This document shows, one piece after another, positions 51,802-61,565 of a stretch of 64,000 nt of DNA. Numbering within the stretch: the first letter of the stretch is position 1; every line of letters begins with the position of its first letter. The notes below the pieces were generated by a model, which saw only the letters and a list, made by a program, of their open reading frames with translations, did no database searches and had not been told where the DNA came from. This stretch comes from Epinephelus fuscoguttatus (Eukaryota; Chordata; Actinopteri; Perciformes; Serranidae): assembly GCF_011397635.1 (NCBI RefSeq), contig NC_064767.1:1244501-1308500 (forward strand), written 5' to 3'. A program made the position numbers and the translations under genes.

Positions 51802-54800
51802 GATATATATATATATATTTTTTTTTTTTTCTTTTAAAATGTTCATTAATAAGCATTGTCCCATTTCTAAATAAATAAACTTGAAACTTGAAACTTTTGT
51901 AATAATTTTTAATGAGAATGAAGCTTTTTGTAATAGTTTTTAATGAGAATCAAACTTTTTTTTTAAACAGTTTTTAATGAGAATGAAACTTTTTTGTAGT
52001 AGTTTTTGATGAGAATGAAACTTTTTAAATAATAGTTTTTAATGAGAATGAAACTTTTTGTAATAGTTTTTAATGAGAATGAAGGTTATTGTAATAGTTT
52101 TTAATGAGTACCAAACCTTTTTTAATAGTTTTTAATGAGAATGAAGCTTATTGTAATAGTTTTTAATGAGAATGAAATTTTTTGTAATAGTTTATAATGA
52201 GAATGAGTTTTTAATTAGAATGAAGCTTATTGTAATAGTTTTTAATGAGAATCAAAGTTTTGTAATAGTTTATAATGAGAATGAAACTTTTTGTAATAGT
52301 TTTTGAGTGAGAATCAAACCTTTTTTAATAGTTTTTAATGAGAATGAAGCTTATTGTAATAGTTTTTAATGAGAATGAAATTTTTTGTAATAGTTTATAA
52401 TGAGAATGAGTTTTTAATTAGAATGAAGCTTATTGTAATAGTTTTTAATGAGTACCAAACCTTTTTTAATAGTTTTTAATGAGAATGAAGCTTTTCGTAA
52501 TAGTTTTTAATGAGAATGAAACTTTTTGTAATAGTTTATAATGAGAATGAAACTTTTTGGAATAGTTTTTGAGTGAGAATCAAACCTTTTGTAATAGTTT
52601 TTAATGAGAATGAAATTTTTTGTAATAGTTTATAATGAGAATGAGTTTTTAATTAGAATGAAGCTTATTGTAATAGTTTTTAATGAGAATCAAATTTTTG
52701 TAATAGTTTATAATGAGAATGAAACTTTTTGTAATAGTTTTTGAGTGAGAATCAAACCTTTTTTAATAGTTTTTAATGAGAATGAAACTTTTTTTTAATA
52801 ATAGTTTATAATGAGAATGAAACTTTTTGTAACAGTTTTTGAGCGAGAATCAAACCTTTTGCAATATTTTGTAATGAGAATGAAGCTTATTGTAATAGTT
52901 TTTAATGAGAATGAAACTTTTTGTAATAGTTTTTAATGAGAATGAAACTTTTTTTATACAATTTTTGTTGAGAATGAAACTTTTTTATACAGTTTTTAAT
53001 GAGAATTAAACTTTATCATAAGTTTATAATGAGAATGATACTTTTCTTTATACAGTTTTTAATTAGAATGAAGCTTATTGTAATAGTTTTTAATGAGAAT
53101 CAAATTTTTGTAATAGTTTATAATGAGAATGAAACTTTTTGTAATAGTTTTTGAGTGAGAATCAAACCTTTTTTAATAGTTTTTAATGAGAATGAAACTT
53201 TTTTTTTATAATAGTTTATAATGAGAATGAAACTTTTTGTAATAGTTTTTGATTAGAATTAAGGTTTATGTACTAGTTTTTGACTAGAATTAAGATTTTT
53301 GTAATAGTTTTTGATGATAATCATGGTTTTGTAATAGTTTTTGTAATTGTTTTTGATGAGAATGAAACTTTATATAATACTCTTTAGTGACAATTAAATT
53401 TTTGGTAATAGTTTTTAATGAGAATCAAACTTTTTTTTAACAGTTTTAATGAGAATAAAGCTTTTGTTAAGTCTTTTTAATGAGTCAAACTTTTTTTGAC
53501 AGTGAAAATCAAACTTTTTGTCATAGTTTTTAATGAGAATGAAACGTTTTGTAACAGTTCTTAATGAGAATGAAGCTTTTTTTAAATAGTTTTTAATGAG
53601 AATGAAACTTTTTGTAACAGTTCTTACTGAGAATGAAACTTTTTGTGTTAGTTTTTGATGAGAATTAAGATTTTTGTAACAGTTTTTAATGAGAATGAAA
53701 TGTTTTGCAACCTTCCTTAATGAGAATGAAGCTTTTTGTAACAGTTTTTCATGAGAATGAAACTTTTTGTTTGTGTTTTTGCATTGTAGGGACCTGGCAT
53801 TTTTGCTGGAGCGCTCTGAACTCCTCGAGTTGAGAAAACAATAGCTTCCTATATTTTGGACCCTCTCACTATGTGTATTTGCGAAGGTCAATAATGTCAG
53901 GACGACTCACGATTAAAATTCATGTCTTAACCAGAGTTGAACTTAAGTCCACTATTTGCACTCATTCCTCTGGACTAAACAGACATTACTGAGAAATTGT
54001 GCCGTTTTAAACGTTGCTATGACGTCGGTTTGGACTCACCTGCTCCTTCCTCTTCCTTCTTGTCATCATGTTTCTCTCCACCACCAACAATTGAGATGAT
54101 GTTTCCTATGTTGAATCCTGCTTTCTCTTCTTTCTTCCCGCCACATGCGCCTGAGATGATGTTCCCTATGTCTAATCCTCCTTTCTCCTCTTTCTTCCCA
54201 CCACAGACACCTGAGATGACATCTCCTATGTCGAATCCTGCTTTCTCCTCTTTCTTGCCACCACAGACACCTGAGATGACATCTCCTATGTCGAATCCTC
54301 CTTTCTCCTCTTTCTTGCCGCCACAGACACCTGAGATGATGTTCCCTACGTCTAATCCTCCTTTCTCCTCTTTCTTGCCACCACAGACACCTGAGATGAC
54401 ATCTCCTATGTCGAATCCTCCTTTCTCCTCTTTCTTGCCGCCACAGACACCTGAGATGATGTTCCCTACGTCTAATCCTCCTTTCTCCTCTTTCTTGCCA
54501 CCACAGACACCTGAGATGACATCTCCTATGTCTAATCCTCCTTTCTCCTCTTTCTTCCCGCCACAGACACCTGAGATGACATCTCCTATGTCGAATCCTC
54601 CTTTCTCCTCTTTCTTGCCACCACACGCACCTGAGATGATGTTTCCTATGTCGAATCCTCCTTTGCTGTCACCTCCATCTCTTTTGTCATTTCCACCACC
54701 CAGACATTTCCTCAGTCCATCCTCAACTGCATCACCTGCAGAACAAACAGCTGTTTAGTTGGCCAGCACCTGGTGAGGTTACATTGATACACAGGTAGGA

Positions 54801-54820
54801 GCCCCCGGGGATGTACACAC

Positions 54821-54892
<72 letters not shown>

Positions 54893-57523
54893 CGGCCTTT
54901 GTGGGAACCAGTATAATGACAGAAACAGTTAAGAACTCCGATATATTATTTCCATGGCCGACCAAAGTTTAGTCAACATTTGTGAATATGAGTGATTCTC
55001 TCATAAAGACATAAAACCACAGAAGTAAGTCTCAAACTTGTGATGTCATAGGGCCTTGGTCTTTGACGGGGGGGTCTGTGACCCAAGGAGGTCCTCAGAG
55101 TTACTGCAGAGGGACCATCAAATTATTGTTTGATAGTTTAATTTAAAGGAATAGTGAGTCAGATGTAGGGGGATTTAGTGTCTAGTGGTGAGGATTGTAA
55201 ATTACAACCAGCTGAAACTTCTCCTGGTTAGGATTCCTTCAGTGTTCATCATGCAGGAGGTTTTTTTTTTTACCAGGAGCTGAATTACTCACAGTGGTCT
55301 CCTCAGATGTGTGGGGATGACAAAATATTTGAAAGTAAATTAATGAACTGAATTCCCCTGAGGCTTCTATAATCTGAGTGACTGTAAAAACAATCCGTCT
55401 CTTCCTCCTCTCCAAAACAAACGTACCCGGTGGTTTAAACTGGTAAAAACACTGAATAAAGAATTTTACGTGACAAAATCAGTGATTTTCAGTTGCTGCT
55501 CATTGCACAGGGACTGCTGGCTATAGCGGCCAATGCAACAACACGAAAATCTCCCTATCTGGAGCAGTGTTTGGTTTGTCTGTTCTTGGCTACACTAGTC
55601 TGCCAACGGTGTTCTATATGAGGCGCACATAACAGGACGTCAATGGCAAAAATGTCATGAAACACATGAAGTGTCTGATCGTTGACTCTAACATGAGCCT
55701 CTGATCTCAACTTTTCTCAAAAATAATTGCTCAGTCAAAGTGTAGACAGTCCCTTGGCTATTTCCTCAGAGAATGAGCACACAAACATGGTGGTTTAACT
55801 TTCAAAAACAGAGGAGTACACTGTAAACTGCAGTCTGTCCAAAACAAAACTCTGATGATAAAACATGATTATGAATACAGTGCATCTGATGCTGTTTTGT
55901 TTGTTTCAGTATGCTTATTCAGATTTTAAGAAGCTACAAATTATATTCAGCCTCAAAATACGTCTGAAAAGCTGCAAATCAGATCGGAAGCACAGAGAGT
56001 TGTTGACTAGAGATGATACGCCGTCTCATGGTGGTCACTTCCTGTCAACGTTACAGATCAGAAGCACAGAGAGTCGTTGACTAGAGATGATACGCCGTCT
56101 CATGGTGGTCACTTCCTGTCAACGTTACAGATCAGAAGCACAGAGAGTCGTTGACTAGAGATGATACGCCGTCTCATGGTGGTCACTTCCTGTCAACGTT
56201 ACAGATCAGAAGCACAGAGAGTTGTTGACTAGAGATGATACGCCGTCTCATGGTGGTCACTTCCTGTCAACGTTACAGATCAGAAGCACAGAGAGTCGTT
56301 GACTAGAGATGATACGCCGTCTCATGGTGGTCACTTCCTGTCAACGTTACAGATCAGAAGCACAGAGAGTCGTTGACTAGAGATGATACGCCGTCTCATG
56401 GTGGTCACTTCCTGTCAACGTTACAGATCAGAAGCACAGAGAGTCGTTGACTAGAGATGATACGCCGTCTCATGGTGGTCACTTCCTGTCAACGTTACAG
56501 ATCAGAAGCACAGAGAGTCGTTGACTAGAGATGATACGCCGTCTCATGGTGGTCACTTCCTGTCAACATTACAGATCAGAAGCACAGAGAGTTGTTGACT
56601 AGAGATGATACGCCGTCTCATGGTGGTCACTTCCTGTGGACTGGCAGCTTTTTACTACGTTACAGAACAGAGCGTTGACAGTAGTTGCCTGTTTCAACTC
56701 ATCTTATCGCGACTCTTTGGTCTGTCATCTATAACATCTTTCACTATTCACTGTCTATGGAGCAGCTCCATTGTTTACACCTGAGGACATCACAAATTTG
56801 AGTTCCAACACTCTGGTTTCTGGATTTGAGAGAGAGTTGTTCATATTTACTTACTTTTTTTTTTTACTTGTTTGCATGATTTTTGTTAATAAATCCCATT
56901 TAAAAGTGTCTCATGTTTATTTTGGGGCCGCCCAAGGGTGGGGTATAACAATTTCAAAATAATTTAAATGTAAAATTAAATGTTGAAATTTTAAAAGAAT
57001 GAACACATTTAAATTCAAGAAATCCTCGAACTTTAAATGTGAAAAATGGTAATAGGTCCACAAAATAATGCATTTATCCTGTACGCTGTGTATGAACTTA
57101 ATAACTTATTAAAAATATAACTGTTCCACATTGTCTGAAAATAATCTATACATCCTGAAAATCGTTTATTAGCTTGTTCCCACTTTAAGTCCAGACATGT
57201 CTTACTGTCACTGAGGGAAACCCAACAAATCAAATATGTAATTAACATTTTACACCCCAAATTCAGCCTCACTCTTATTATTTAGTGTCTTTGGAAAGTT
57301 TCAAACAAACTCCTGCCTGTTTGATAAAAGCTATAAACACTTCCTCTGAGTGCCCTCTGCTTTAACAAAGTCACAAATAAACTTCTGTATCTTTAAATCT
57401 CAAACAGGATCTGATCTCTGACTGATTTTAGAAACGACACTCACCTGCTTTTTTAATGGCGATTTCCCTCATGCAATCGGTGACCACATCATCCCCGGCG
57501 ATTTCCCCCAAAGCTTTAAACAT
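47336..57523 (-). CDS. family gene C: 20-residue-repeat protein, unrecognised (about 273 aa)
   Basis: I do not recognise this protein. Exon 1 begins MFKALGEIAGDDVVTDCM; the junction motif reads GDAVEDGLRKCLG; exon 2 holds ten 20-residue repeats of the type GGFDIGDVISGVCGGKKEEK; exon 3 ends GLDVKDVIGGLSKLF. Each repeat pairs a hydrophobic FDIGDVISGV core with a CGG turn and a KKEEK charged linker, so about ten regularly spaced cysteines are predicted. No signal peptide is evident, so they are probably intracellular thiols. Introns are phase 1 as in B. Intron 2 is about 6.7 kb and filled by a minisatellite and a LINE. TATA box and TGACGTCA upstream match gene B. All frames in the model are intact, so it could be expressed. 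Confidence 0.7.
47620..47875. repeat. 31-bp minisatellite in gene C intron 2, left part
   Basis: Roughly eight units built on TTTGTAATAGTTTTTAATGA and GAATGAAACTT precede the LINE insertion. They match the larger block at 51.9-53.79 kb. Confidence 0.85.
47861..48610 (+). CDS. LINE N-terminal frame with 2A-like motif
   Basis: A 249-codon frame contains LLYLTIIALLAGDVEVNPGM (48173-48235 region), a hydrophobic stretch followed by a near-canonical 2A motif. Two or more tandem peptide repeats of the type AGPCPGLTARQLAANGGI follow. Comparable 2A-like sequences are known near the N-terminus of CR1/L2-type LINE proteins in other animals. The frame closes at 48608. Confidence 0.7.
   Translation: MRMKFLGAVCSCSVAGAVCVPHIPTPAIKRTLTPSYSWISSLVFTICLLSLLTRQRLTVKTSRDGVYCPTTGSQNLQYSTLLNHGRVRVPSALREQTNSINITQRLLYLTIIALLAGDVEVNPGMTHQSTQLICSPQNTGHPPLQQRLPWSGPMGLCRGLVPELGADGDLLHSDTITSAAAPTAGPCPGLTARQLAANGGILHSDTDNAAAASPAGPCPGLTTQQLAANHGIHRPDGVVAALSARPCIG
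48668..49285 (+). pseudogene. LINE AP-endonuclease domain, truncated
   Basis: The frame reads LGGHLNIRSILPKCEQVHHL, SNLDILCLSETWFNTNSPTA and RGGGIMFYVREHL, the first half of the APE domain with its N-I-R-S and SETW blocks. It then stops at VDFLP, so the catalytic GDFN and SDH motifs are missing: an internal deletion joins this point to the RT linker. Confidence 0.8.
49282..50895 (+). CDS. LINE reverse transcriptase, 537 codons, ends at premature TGA
   Basis: The frame contains NYRPISILPTASKTMEKL, QFGFRKYHSTETAV, GAVFIDLRKAFETVNHEILL (motif A aspartate), LGVPQGSVLGPLLFSLFIND (motif B) and CQMYADDAVLYVHA (motif C). It ends at NFRFI followed by TGA at 50893; the same frame continues NNLTTETAKLYLDSMIVSHM, so the stop is a mutation. 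Confidence 0.88.
   Translation: MTQTLNNINWADHLTHNHVNDNCNVFTAVTQETVSVFMKKTKLKPQKKNHLPWLNDNVRTLMKQRDQALKKSLKTKMVHDRQIFTSLRNQVVKEIRRAKANFFIKIISNAGRNAKEIWSNIKKLTGNHTGSKEIRELQLRENAIYDPKQIATALNDYFVDSVNDLAQSFDPEMCHLLPMPLNTVEPVFDLLTVSQPQVDEIITGLKSSKAKDTYGMDAVFLKNHKESLIAPLTVIINNSINEGVFPDSWKCSVITPIHKSGNSVLVSNYRPISILPTASKTMEKLTAEQIIKHLNNSPYILHQMQFGFRKYHSTETAVCFLLESIKSKLDKCGGVVGAVFIDLRKAFETVNHEILLTKLSHFSFSLNALNWLRSYVSSRMQCVRVQDMKSALCNNILGVPQGSVLGPLLFSLFINDLPNCCPSTVTCQMYADDAVLYVHAKDKTQAAQDLTAAMNNVYKWLETSHLHLNVSKTVCMYFSKKIINDINPDVIVHNQRIEAVQQFKYLGVILEPQLNFKQQVKKIVNRMKFNLSNFRFI
50896..51411 (+). pseudogene. LINE C-terminal domain beyond the premature stop
   Basis: In phase with the RT, it reads HMLYCITSWATLCKTTLKPI, KYERMNWENTVKYTDSVLIY and TWNNISSTIHELPTIASFSN, the usual LINE C-terminal region, and ends at 51411. 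Confidence 0.82.
51895..53790. repeat. 31-bp minisatellite in gene C intron 2, right part
   Basis: About 60 diverged units of the same TAATAGTTTTTAATGAGAAT pattern. Variation includes unit-length changes and higher-order blocks of two or three units. Minus-strand frames rich in SFSLRTVTKRFILIKN are repeat artefacts. Confidence 0.9.
53791..54039. other. gene C intron 2, between repeat block and exon 2
   Basis: Short unique sequence related to the region 40.2-40.38 kb beside gene B exon 2 (AATGTCAGGACGACTCACGA against AACGTCAGGACGAATTACTA), supporting the shared duplication. Confidence 0.5.
54040..54735 (-). CDS. gene C exon 2 (ten 60-bp repeats)
   Basis: The exon is 696 bases, starting after CTGCAG and ending GCAG|GTGAGT, phase 1 on both sides. 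After the junction motif and a GGGNDKRDGGDSK linker come ten 60-bp units (about 54058-54660). Nine are very alike; the last, nearest the donor, is the most diverged. The visible open frames in other registers across this exon are by-products of the period being divisible by 3. Confidence 0.78.
54822..54891. repeat. (TA)n microsatellite in gene C intron 1
   Basis: A run of about 33 TA units directly upstream of exon 2. The corresponding place in gene B has no such run. Confidence 0.97.
55140..55650. repeat. interspersed repeat in gene C intron 1
   Basis: It begins TTTAAAGGAATAGTGAGTCA and includes GCAGTGTTTGGTTTGTCTGT, blocks of a common fish non-autonomous element also seen at 33.1 kb. No coding content. 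Confidence 0.5.
55980..56730 (+). mobile_element. MITE copy with nine 74-bp tandem units
   Basis: Nine near-identical 74-bp units (CAGATCAGAAGCACAGAGAG...) occupy 55980-56638, followed by CAGAGCGTTGACAGTAGTTG and a terminal GACTCTTTGGTCTG. The right end is the inverse of the left end of the element at 59.45-60.09 kb. The left end is missing. Confidence 0.78.
57445..57523 (-). CDS. gene C exon 1
   Basis: Twenty-six codons plus one base, ending AAGCAG|GTGAGT in phase 1. It is longer than gene B exon 1 and its residues differ at most positions, although the flanking non-coding DNA is highly similar. Confidence 0.72.
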
Positions 57524-57570
57524 GGTGTTGAGTGTGTGTTGCGTGTGTTTCTGGGTGGAGGAGGTTTGGC

Positions 57571-57577
57571 CTTATAG
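57571..57577 (-). promoter_or_regulatory. gene C TATA box
   Basis: CTATAAG lies 48-54 bases before the gene C ATG, in the promoter block shared with gene B. Confidence 0.6.
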
Positions 57578-57654
57578 CAGCGTGTGTCCCTGCAGATGAC
57601 ACCTCTCTGATCTCGCCCTGTTGAGCAATCAGGTCGGTCTGTATCACAGCTCTG

Positions 57655-57662
57655 TGACGTCA
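57655..57662. promoter_or_regulatory. CRE-like palindrome TGACGTCA upstream of gene C
   Basis: The identical octamer to that at 42640-42647, about 77 bases above the TATA box. Confidence 0.55.
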
Positions 57663-58124
57663 CTGCAACAGCACAGTGAGTGTCAGAAGCTGGATGTTGA
57701 TCTTCCAAGACTTCTGGGGGGCCGCGGCCAAGAAGCCCTCAGGGGCTCTATTCCTTTGTGGTTGCACGTAATGTGTGTATGACAGTTACAGGCAGGTGTC
57801 TGACAGTCCAAACTAAGGGGCTATTTATACTCCCTTTACGTACAAGAAATAGATATGTCTGTTTCTAAAGTTGTCACTGCCCTCATGCTCCATGTGTCCT
57901 TCATGTTGGCATAGATACAGCCAATAGATGGCACTAGAGGGTGGAGTCAAAAGTTTTACACAACAACAAACAAAGTGGCGGTGGAGGAGGTGTAGTAATG
58001 TGTTGTATAAAAATAATGTGAGTGACCATCAGAGGCCTCTTTTCCTGACAGTCACCCCGTCTGCATGTAAACAGACAGTAAACAGTCTGCTGCTACTGAG
58101 CACAGACTGCAGATATTATCAGCT

Positions 58125-59215
58125 CTGCGTTCCAAATCGCATACTTCTACTATATACTTTTAGTATGTACTGCAGCTGCCCTTAGAAAGTATGCAGTATA
58201 CATGCTGTATGCATACTATTGGGACACACTACATCCGCCATCACATCGCTCCCTGAACTCTGACCCTCTTGCTCACTTCCGACGCCATCGTAGTGCCACA
58301 TTTGAATATTTTGTGTTGTTGTACTTCGGAGATGCAGCAAATCTGCTCTTGTCGAGCTCGCCAGAGTCGTGCATACTGTCGGAGGTGCCGGAGAGCTGTG
58401 TTGCTGTTATGTCGTCATGTATGTTGTTGTTTCTAATAAACAGTCCCAAGCCTATTATTAGTGACCTGTCTATTGAACTAGTCACCAGTAGGCACATTAA
58501 CCCTCTTCACACACAGCTCTCTGTTGCTGGCAGATGTTTGTTGTTAAATATATTTACAGCTATGCAGCAGCTGGCACTATATTCTGTCTGCACGTGAAGC
58601 AGCCTTACATTCACATTACTTTTATTTGTAGTGTAACATACCTGCACATTCTTACTATATTACTTAATATGTTTTTGACTTTTACTCTGTATATATTTAC
58701 TAGTCTCATACCTGGCCCATAGTGTATTCATATTCAGTCATATTCATTCATTATTTATACCACACTTACCCCACTGCCTGTACTGGTAGAATCTTCTATA
58801 CTGTAGTCATAGTTGAACCCTAACATTGATTATACTGTAATCACAATAAAGTTGAATGTTGTAACTGTGTTCTTGCAAAACTGTATGATATGTGACAGTA
58901 CAATACAATCAGATCATTGCAGTCCTAATATGTAGTGTCTTAGTATCTCAGATCAAATAAACCATGTATGAAAGGAAGTGTGGGCGTTGGTTGTACATGC
59001 AGCTCAGTCAGTGCGACATAACTTCCGCTGCGCAAAGGATTGTGGGTCAGAATGGCCAAAGAAGCATGCTGACATGCATACTGCGAAATATGACCGGATG
59101 TAGTAGAACATCCTGGTACTTTTGGCATACTGCATTTGACATACTATGTATTGGGACACACTAATTCTTTTTCTGGCATACTAAATAGTATGGTAGTATG
59201 GGTACTGGAACGCAG
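58125..59215. mobile_element. non-autonomous DNA transposon with CTGCGTTCCA termini, about 1.09 kb
   Basis: The left CTGCGTTCCAAATCGCATAC is matched by the inverse of GGTACTGGAACGCAG at the right, with TATTGGGACACACTA present near both ends. The 131-codon frame inside (58202-58597) matches no transposase I know. It lies upstream of gene C. Confidence 0.7.
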
Positions 59216-59451
59216 GGCAGGTGTCTGTGTGTGTGTGTGTGTGTGTAGGTGTTGGTCCCGTGTTCCTCCCTTCGAAGGAATCTAAAAAAGGCTGCATGAC
59301 TCATCACCACTCTCCCTTTTATTTATGTTCACATGAAGGCCCTTTGTTCTACAGGTTTAATATGAACATATGTGGATCGTCTCTCTCAGGAGTTCATATC
59401 TGTCAGTTATGTTTGTGCTGGTTTTCTGGGGGTCAGCGAGGTATGTTGAGC

Positions 59452-60092
59452 CTGAAGTCCAGTTCAGACCAGAGATTCACAACAAGAGGAGTTGAAACAA
59501 ACAATGACCGTCAACGCTCTATTGTGCAGCTAGTTTCACAGGAAGTGACCACCGTGAGACGGCGCATCATCTCTAGTCAATGACTCTCTGCGCTTCTGAT
59601 CTGTAACGTTGACAGGAAGTGACCGCCATGAGACGGCGCATCATCTCTAGTCAACGACTCTCTGCGCTTCTGATCTGTAACGTCGACAGGAAGTGACCGC
59701 CATGAGACGGCGCATCATCTCTAGTCAACGACTCTCTGCGCTTCTGATCTGTAACGTCGACAGGAAGTGACCGCCATGAGACGGCGTATCATCTCTAGTC
59801 AACGACTCGTGAGGACAGAAACAGAGGGCTCTGTGGGGACGGAGCACCTGCTGCAGCAAGCCAACACGCCGTCTGTGGTCATTTTGACTTGACCAGCTGA
59901 CTTCACTACAAGCTGATTGGCTGTTGAAACAGGTGACGTGCTTTAAAACCAGCCACCGGCCATTTGACCAGCTGAGTGTCAGGTGACACCATCAGGCGGC
60001 TTGAGTCCAGCTCAGACCGGCCAGTTCACACCGCTGACACTTTTCTCAGACATGATTTGTCTCGTCGTGAATCTTTGGTCTGAACTTCAGAG
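59452..60092 (-). mobile_element. MITE of about 640 bp carrying 74-bp tandem units
   Basis: Terminal inverted repeats TTCAGACCAGAGATTCACAA (59463) and the inverse of TCGTGAATCTTTGGTCTGAA (60064-60083) bound it. About 3.6 copies of the 74-bp unit lie at 59539-59811, in reverse orientation to the array at 55.98-56.64 kb. Confidence 0.78.
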
Positions 60093-60495
60093 TTTCCCAA
60101 AGTCATGAAGTTGGGGCTTTTTTAGCCTGGACAGATCACCATGGTAACTTACACTGCACGGCTGACGCGGTCCTGACCAGTCAATGTTCCAAGTTTCAGT
60201 TTGAAGCAAAGATCATCTTTCACAGCTTTTCTGAGTTGCTCATCGTCAGTATTCCAGCGACAGACTTTCTCTGCTGAGGGAATATGCTATAAATTCAAAC
60301 TAGTTGAGCAGTGATGTCACAGGTAACCACATGAAAGAAACTGAAATGCTTTAAATAGTGAGTGGCTGATGAAGGAGGTGGGAACAGAGGACATCTGGTG
60401 GTCAGAGCAGGATCTGCACTTAAATCACAGTCACAGAGCTTCATCCTGAATTCAGGCCATTTCCCCAGACCTGACTGAGACTGTTCACATTCATG

Positions 60496-61565
60496 TTTTT
60501 TTTTTTTTTAAACAATGTTTTTATTGAGGTTTTCAATTATTATTGAATAAAAAAGTCAGTCTGCAAATATGGTAAACCATCAAACAAACATGCAAACAAG
60601 AAGAAACCAAACTCCATGAAAACAGAGGTGAGTCAGCAGTAATCATGAAGTACACATGGGCTGCTACACTTTATAATCTCAGTCCAGTTTGGTTTTATTA
60701 ACATTAAACAGTGAAAGTGTTCCTTCAGCACGATTACATCTGGAGCATGTGTGTAGTTTTGTGTTGATATATTTGTTCTTGAAATCCAGTTGTGTTGTAG
60801 CAACTGAAGCCACGTGTTAACTGTTCGTGTTTGAGCCTTCAGACACGTCTCAGACCATTCCTCTTCTGAGAGTTCCTCCTGTAAGTGAAGCTTCCAGCTG
60901 TGAAGTTTATCCTCTGAAACCTCGGGTGACTTGTCTGATAACATTTTACAGAGCAGCGATATCTGTGCAAATGAGTGGTTTTTAGAAACAGAGATAAAAC
61001 TTCAGGAAGTGTATTGGGATTTGGGAATTTGGGACAGGGGCATCAAAAGACTGAGAACGTTGGGGATTACTAAAAAAACTCCTTTTTGGAACATTCAACA
61101 TGTAAAAAATATACGTCAGAACAGCTGTTAGTATCATTATTGGATATGAAAGGGGCATCCTTGAAAGGTTCAGGTGTTCACAAGCAAAGACGGCCACTTT
61201 ACTGTCAGGCCATCAGTTTAAGAACATTTCTCAAAGCACACTTGTGAAGAATTTAATGATTTCACCATCTACAATCCATCGTATCATTAAAAGATCAAGG
61301 AAGCATCAACCAAGAACACCATGTAGTGCGCCCAGAAAATAAAGAAAATGCTTCGTGAGGCTTCATTTGGCCATCACTAGGTTGAAGTTCAATAAATGAT
61401 GTTAGTTCCATGTTTGTTGAATCCATTATCCTGCTAAATCCCCTTTCCCCCCTTGTCTTAAAACCAGCATCTTCTCTTCCAGGTACAAATTTACAATTCC
61501 CCCATATTAGCGCCAGAGCTGACAGCAGAGGTTTCCCTGATATATTTTTGGGCCTCATGCTAGAT
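60496..61565 (-). mobile_element. L1-like LINE fragment
   Basis: Minus-strand frames read HLQEELSEEEWSETCLKAQT then TVNTWLQLLQHNWISRTNIS, and further upstream IWGNCKFVPGREDAGFKTRG, resembling the C-terminal region of L1/Tx1-type reverse transcriptase proteins. A T run at 60500-60513 is the inverted poly-A tail. It is fragmentary and frameshifted. Confidence 0.58.

Larger units (their letters stand above)
47876..51894 (+). mobile_element. CR1/L2-type LINE inserted in the minisatellite (defective)
   Basis: The element interrupts the minisatellite, which resumes directly after its TTGAAACTTGAAAC tail. In order it has: an N-terminal frame with a 2A-like motif and tandem peptide repeats, an incomplete AP endonuclease domain, a reverse transcriptase with intact YADD, and a C-terminal domain. 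Defects are loss of the second half of the endonuclease and an in-frame TGA at 50893. A TA microsatellite (51754-51818) lies in the 3' part. Orientation is opposite to gene C. Confidence 0.9.

Noticed and set aside
54066..54626. 186-aa arginine-rich minus-strand frame (QERGERRIRHRRC repeats) and a 253-aa plus-strand frame (FSSFLPPQTPEMTSPMSNPP repeats)
   Set aside because: Both are other-frame readings of the gene C 60-bp repeats. The chosen frame is supported by matching splice sites, phase and the family motif in genes A and B.
55980..56638. CRISPR-like array of 74-bp direct repeats
   Set aside because: The units abut with no unique spacers, and the genome is that of a fish; it is a tandem array within a MITE.
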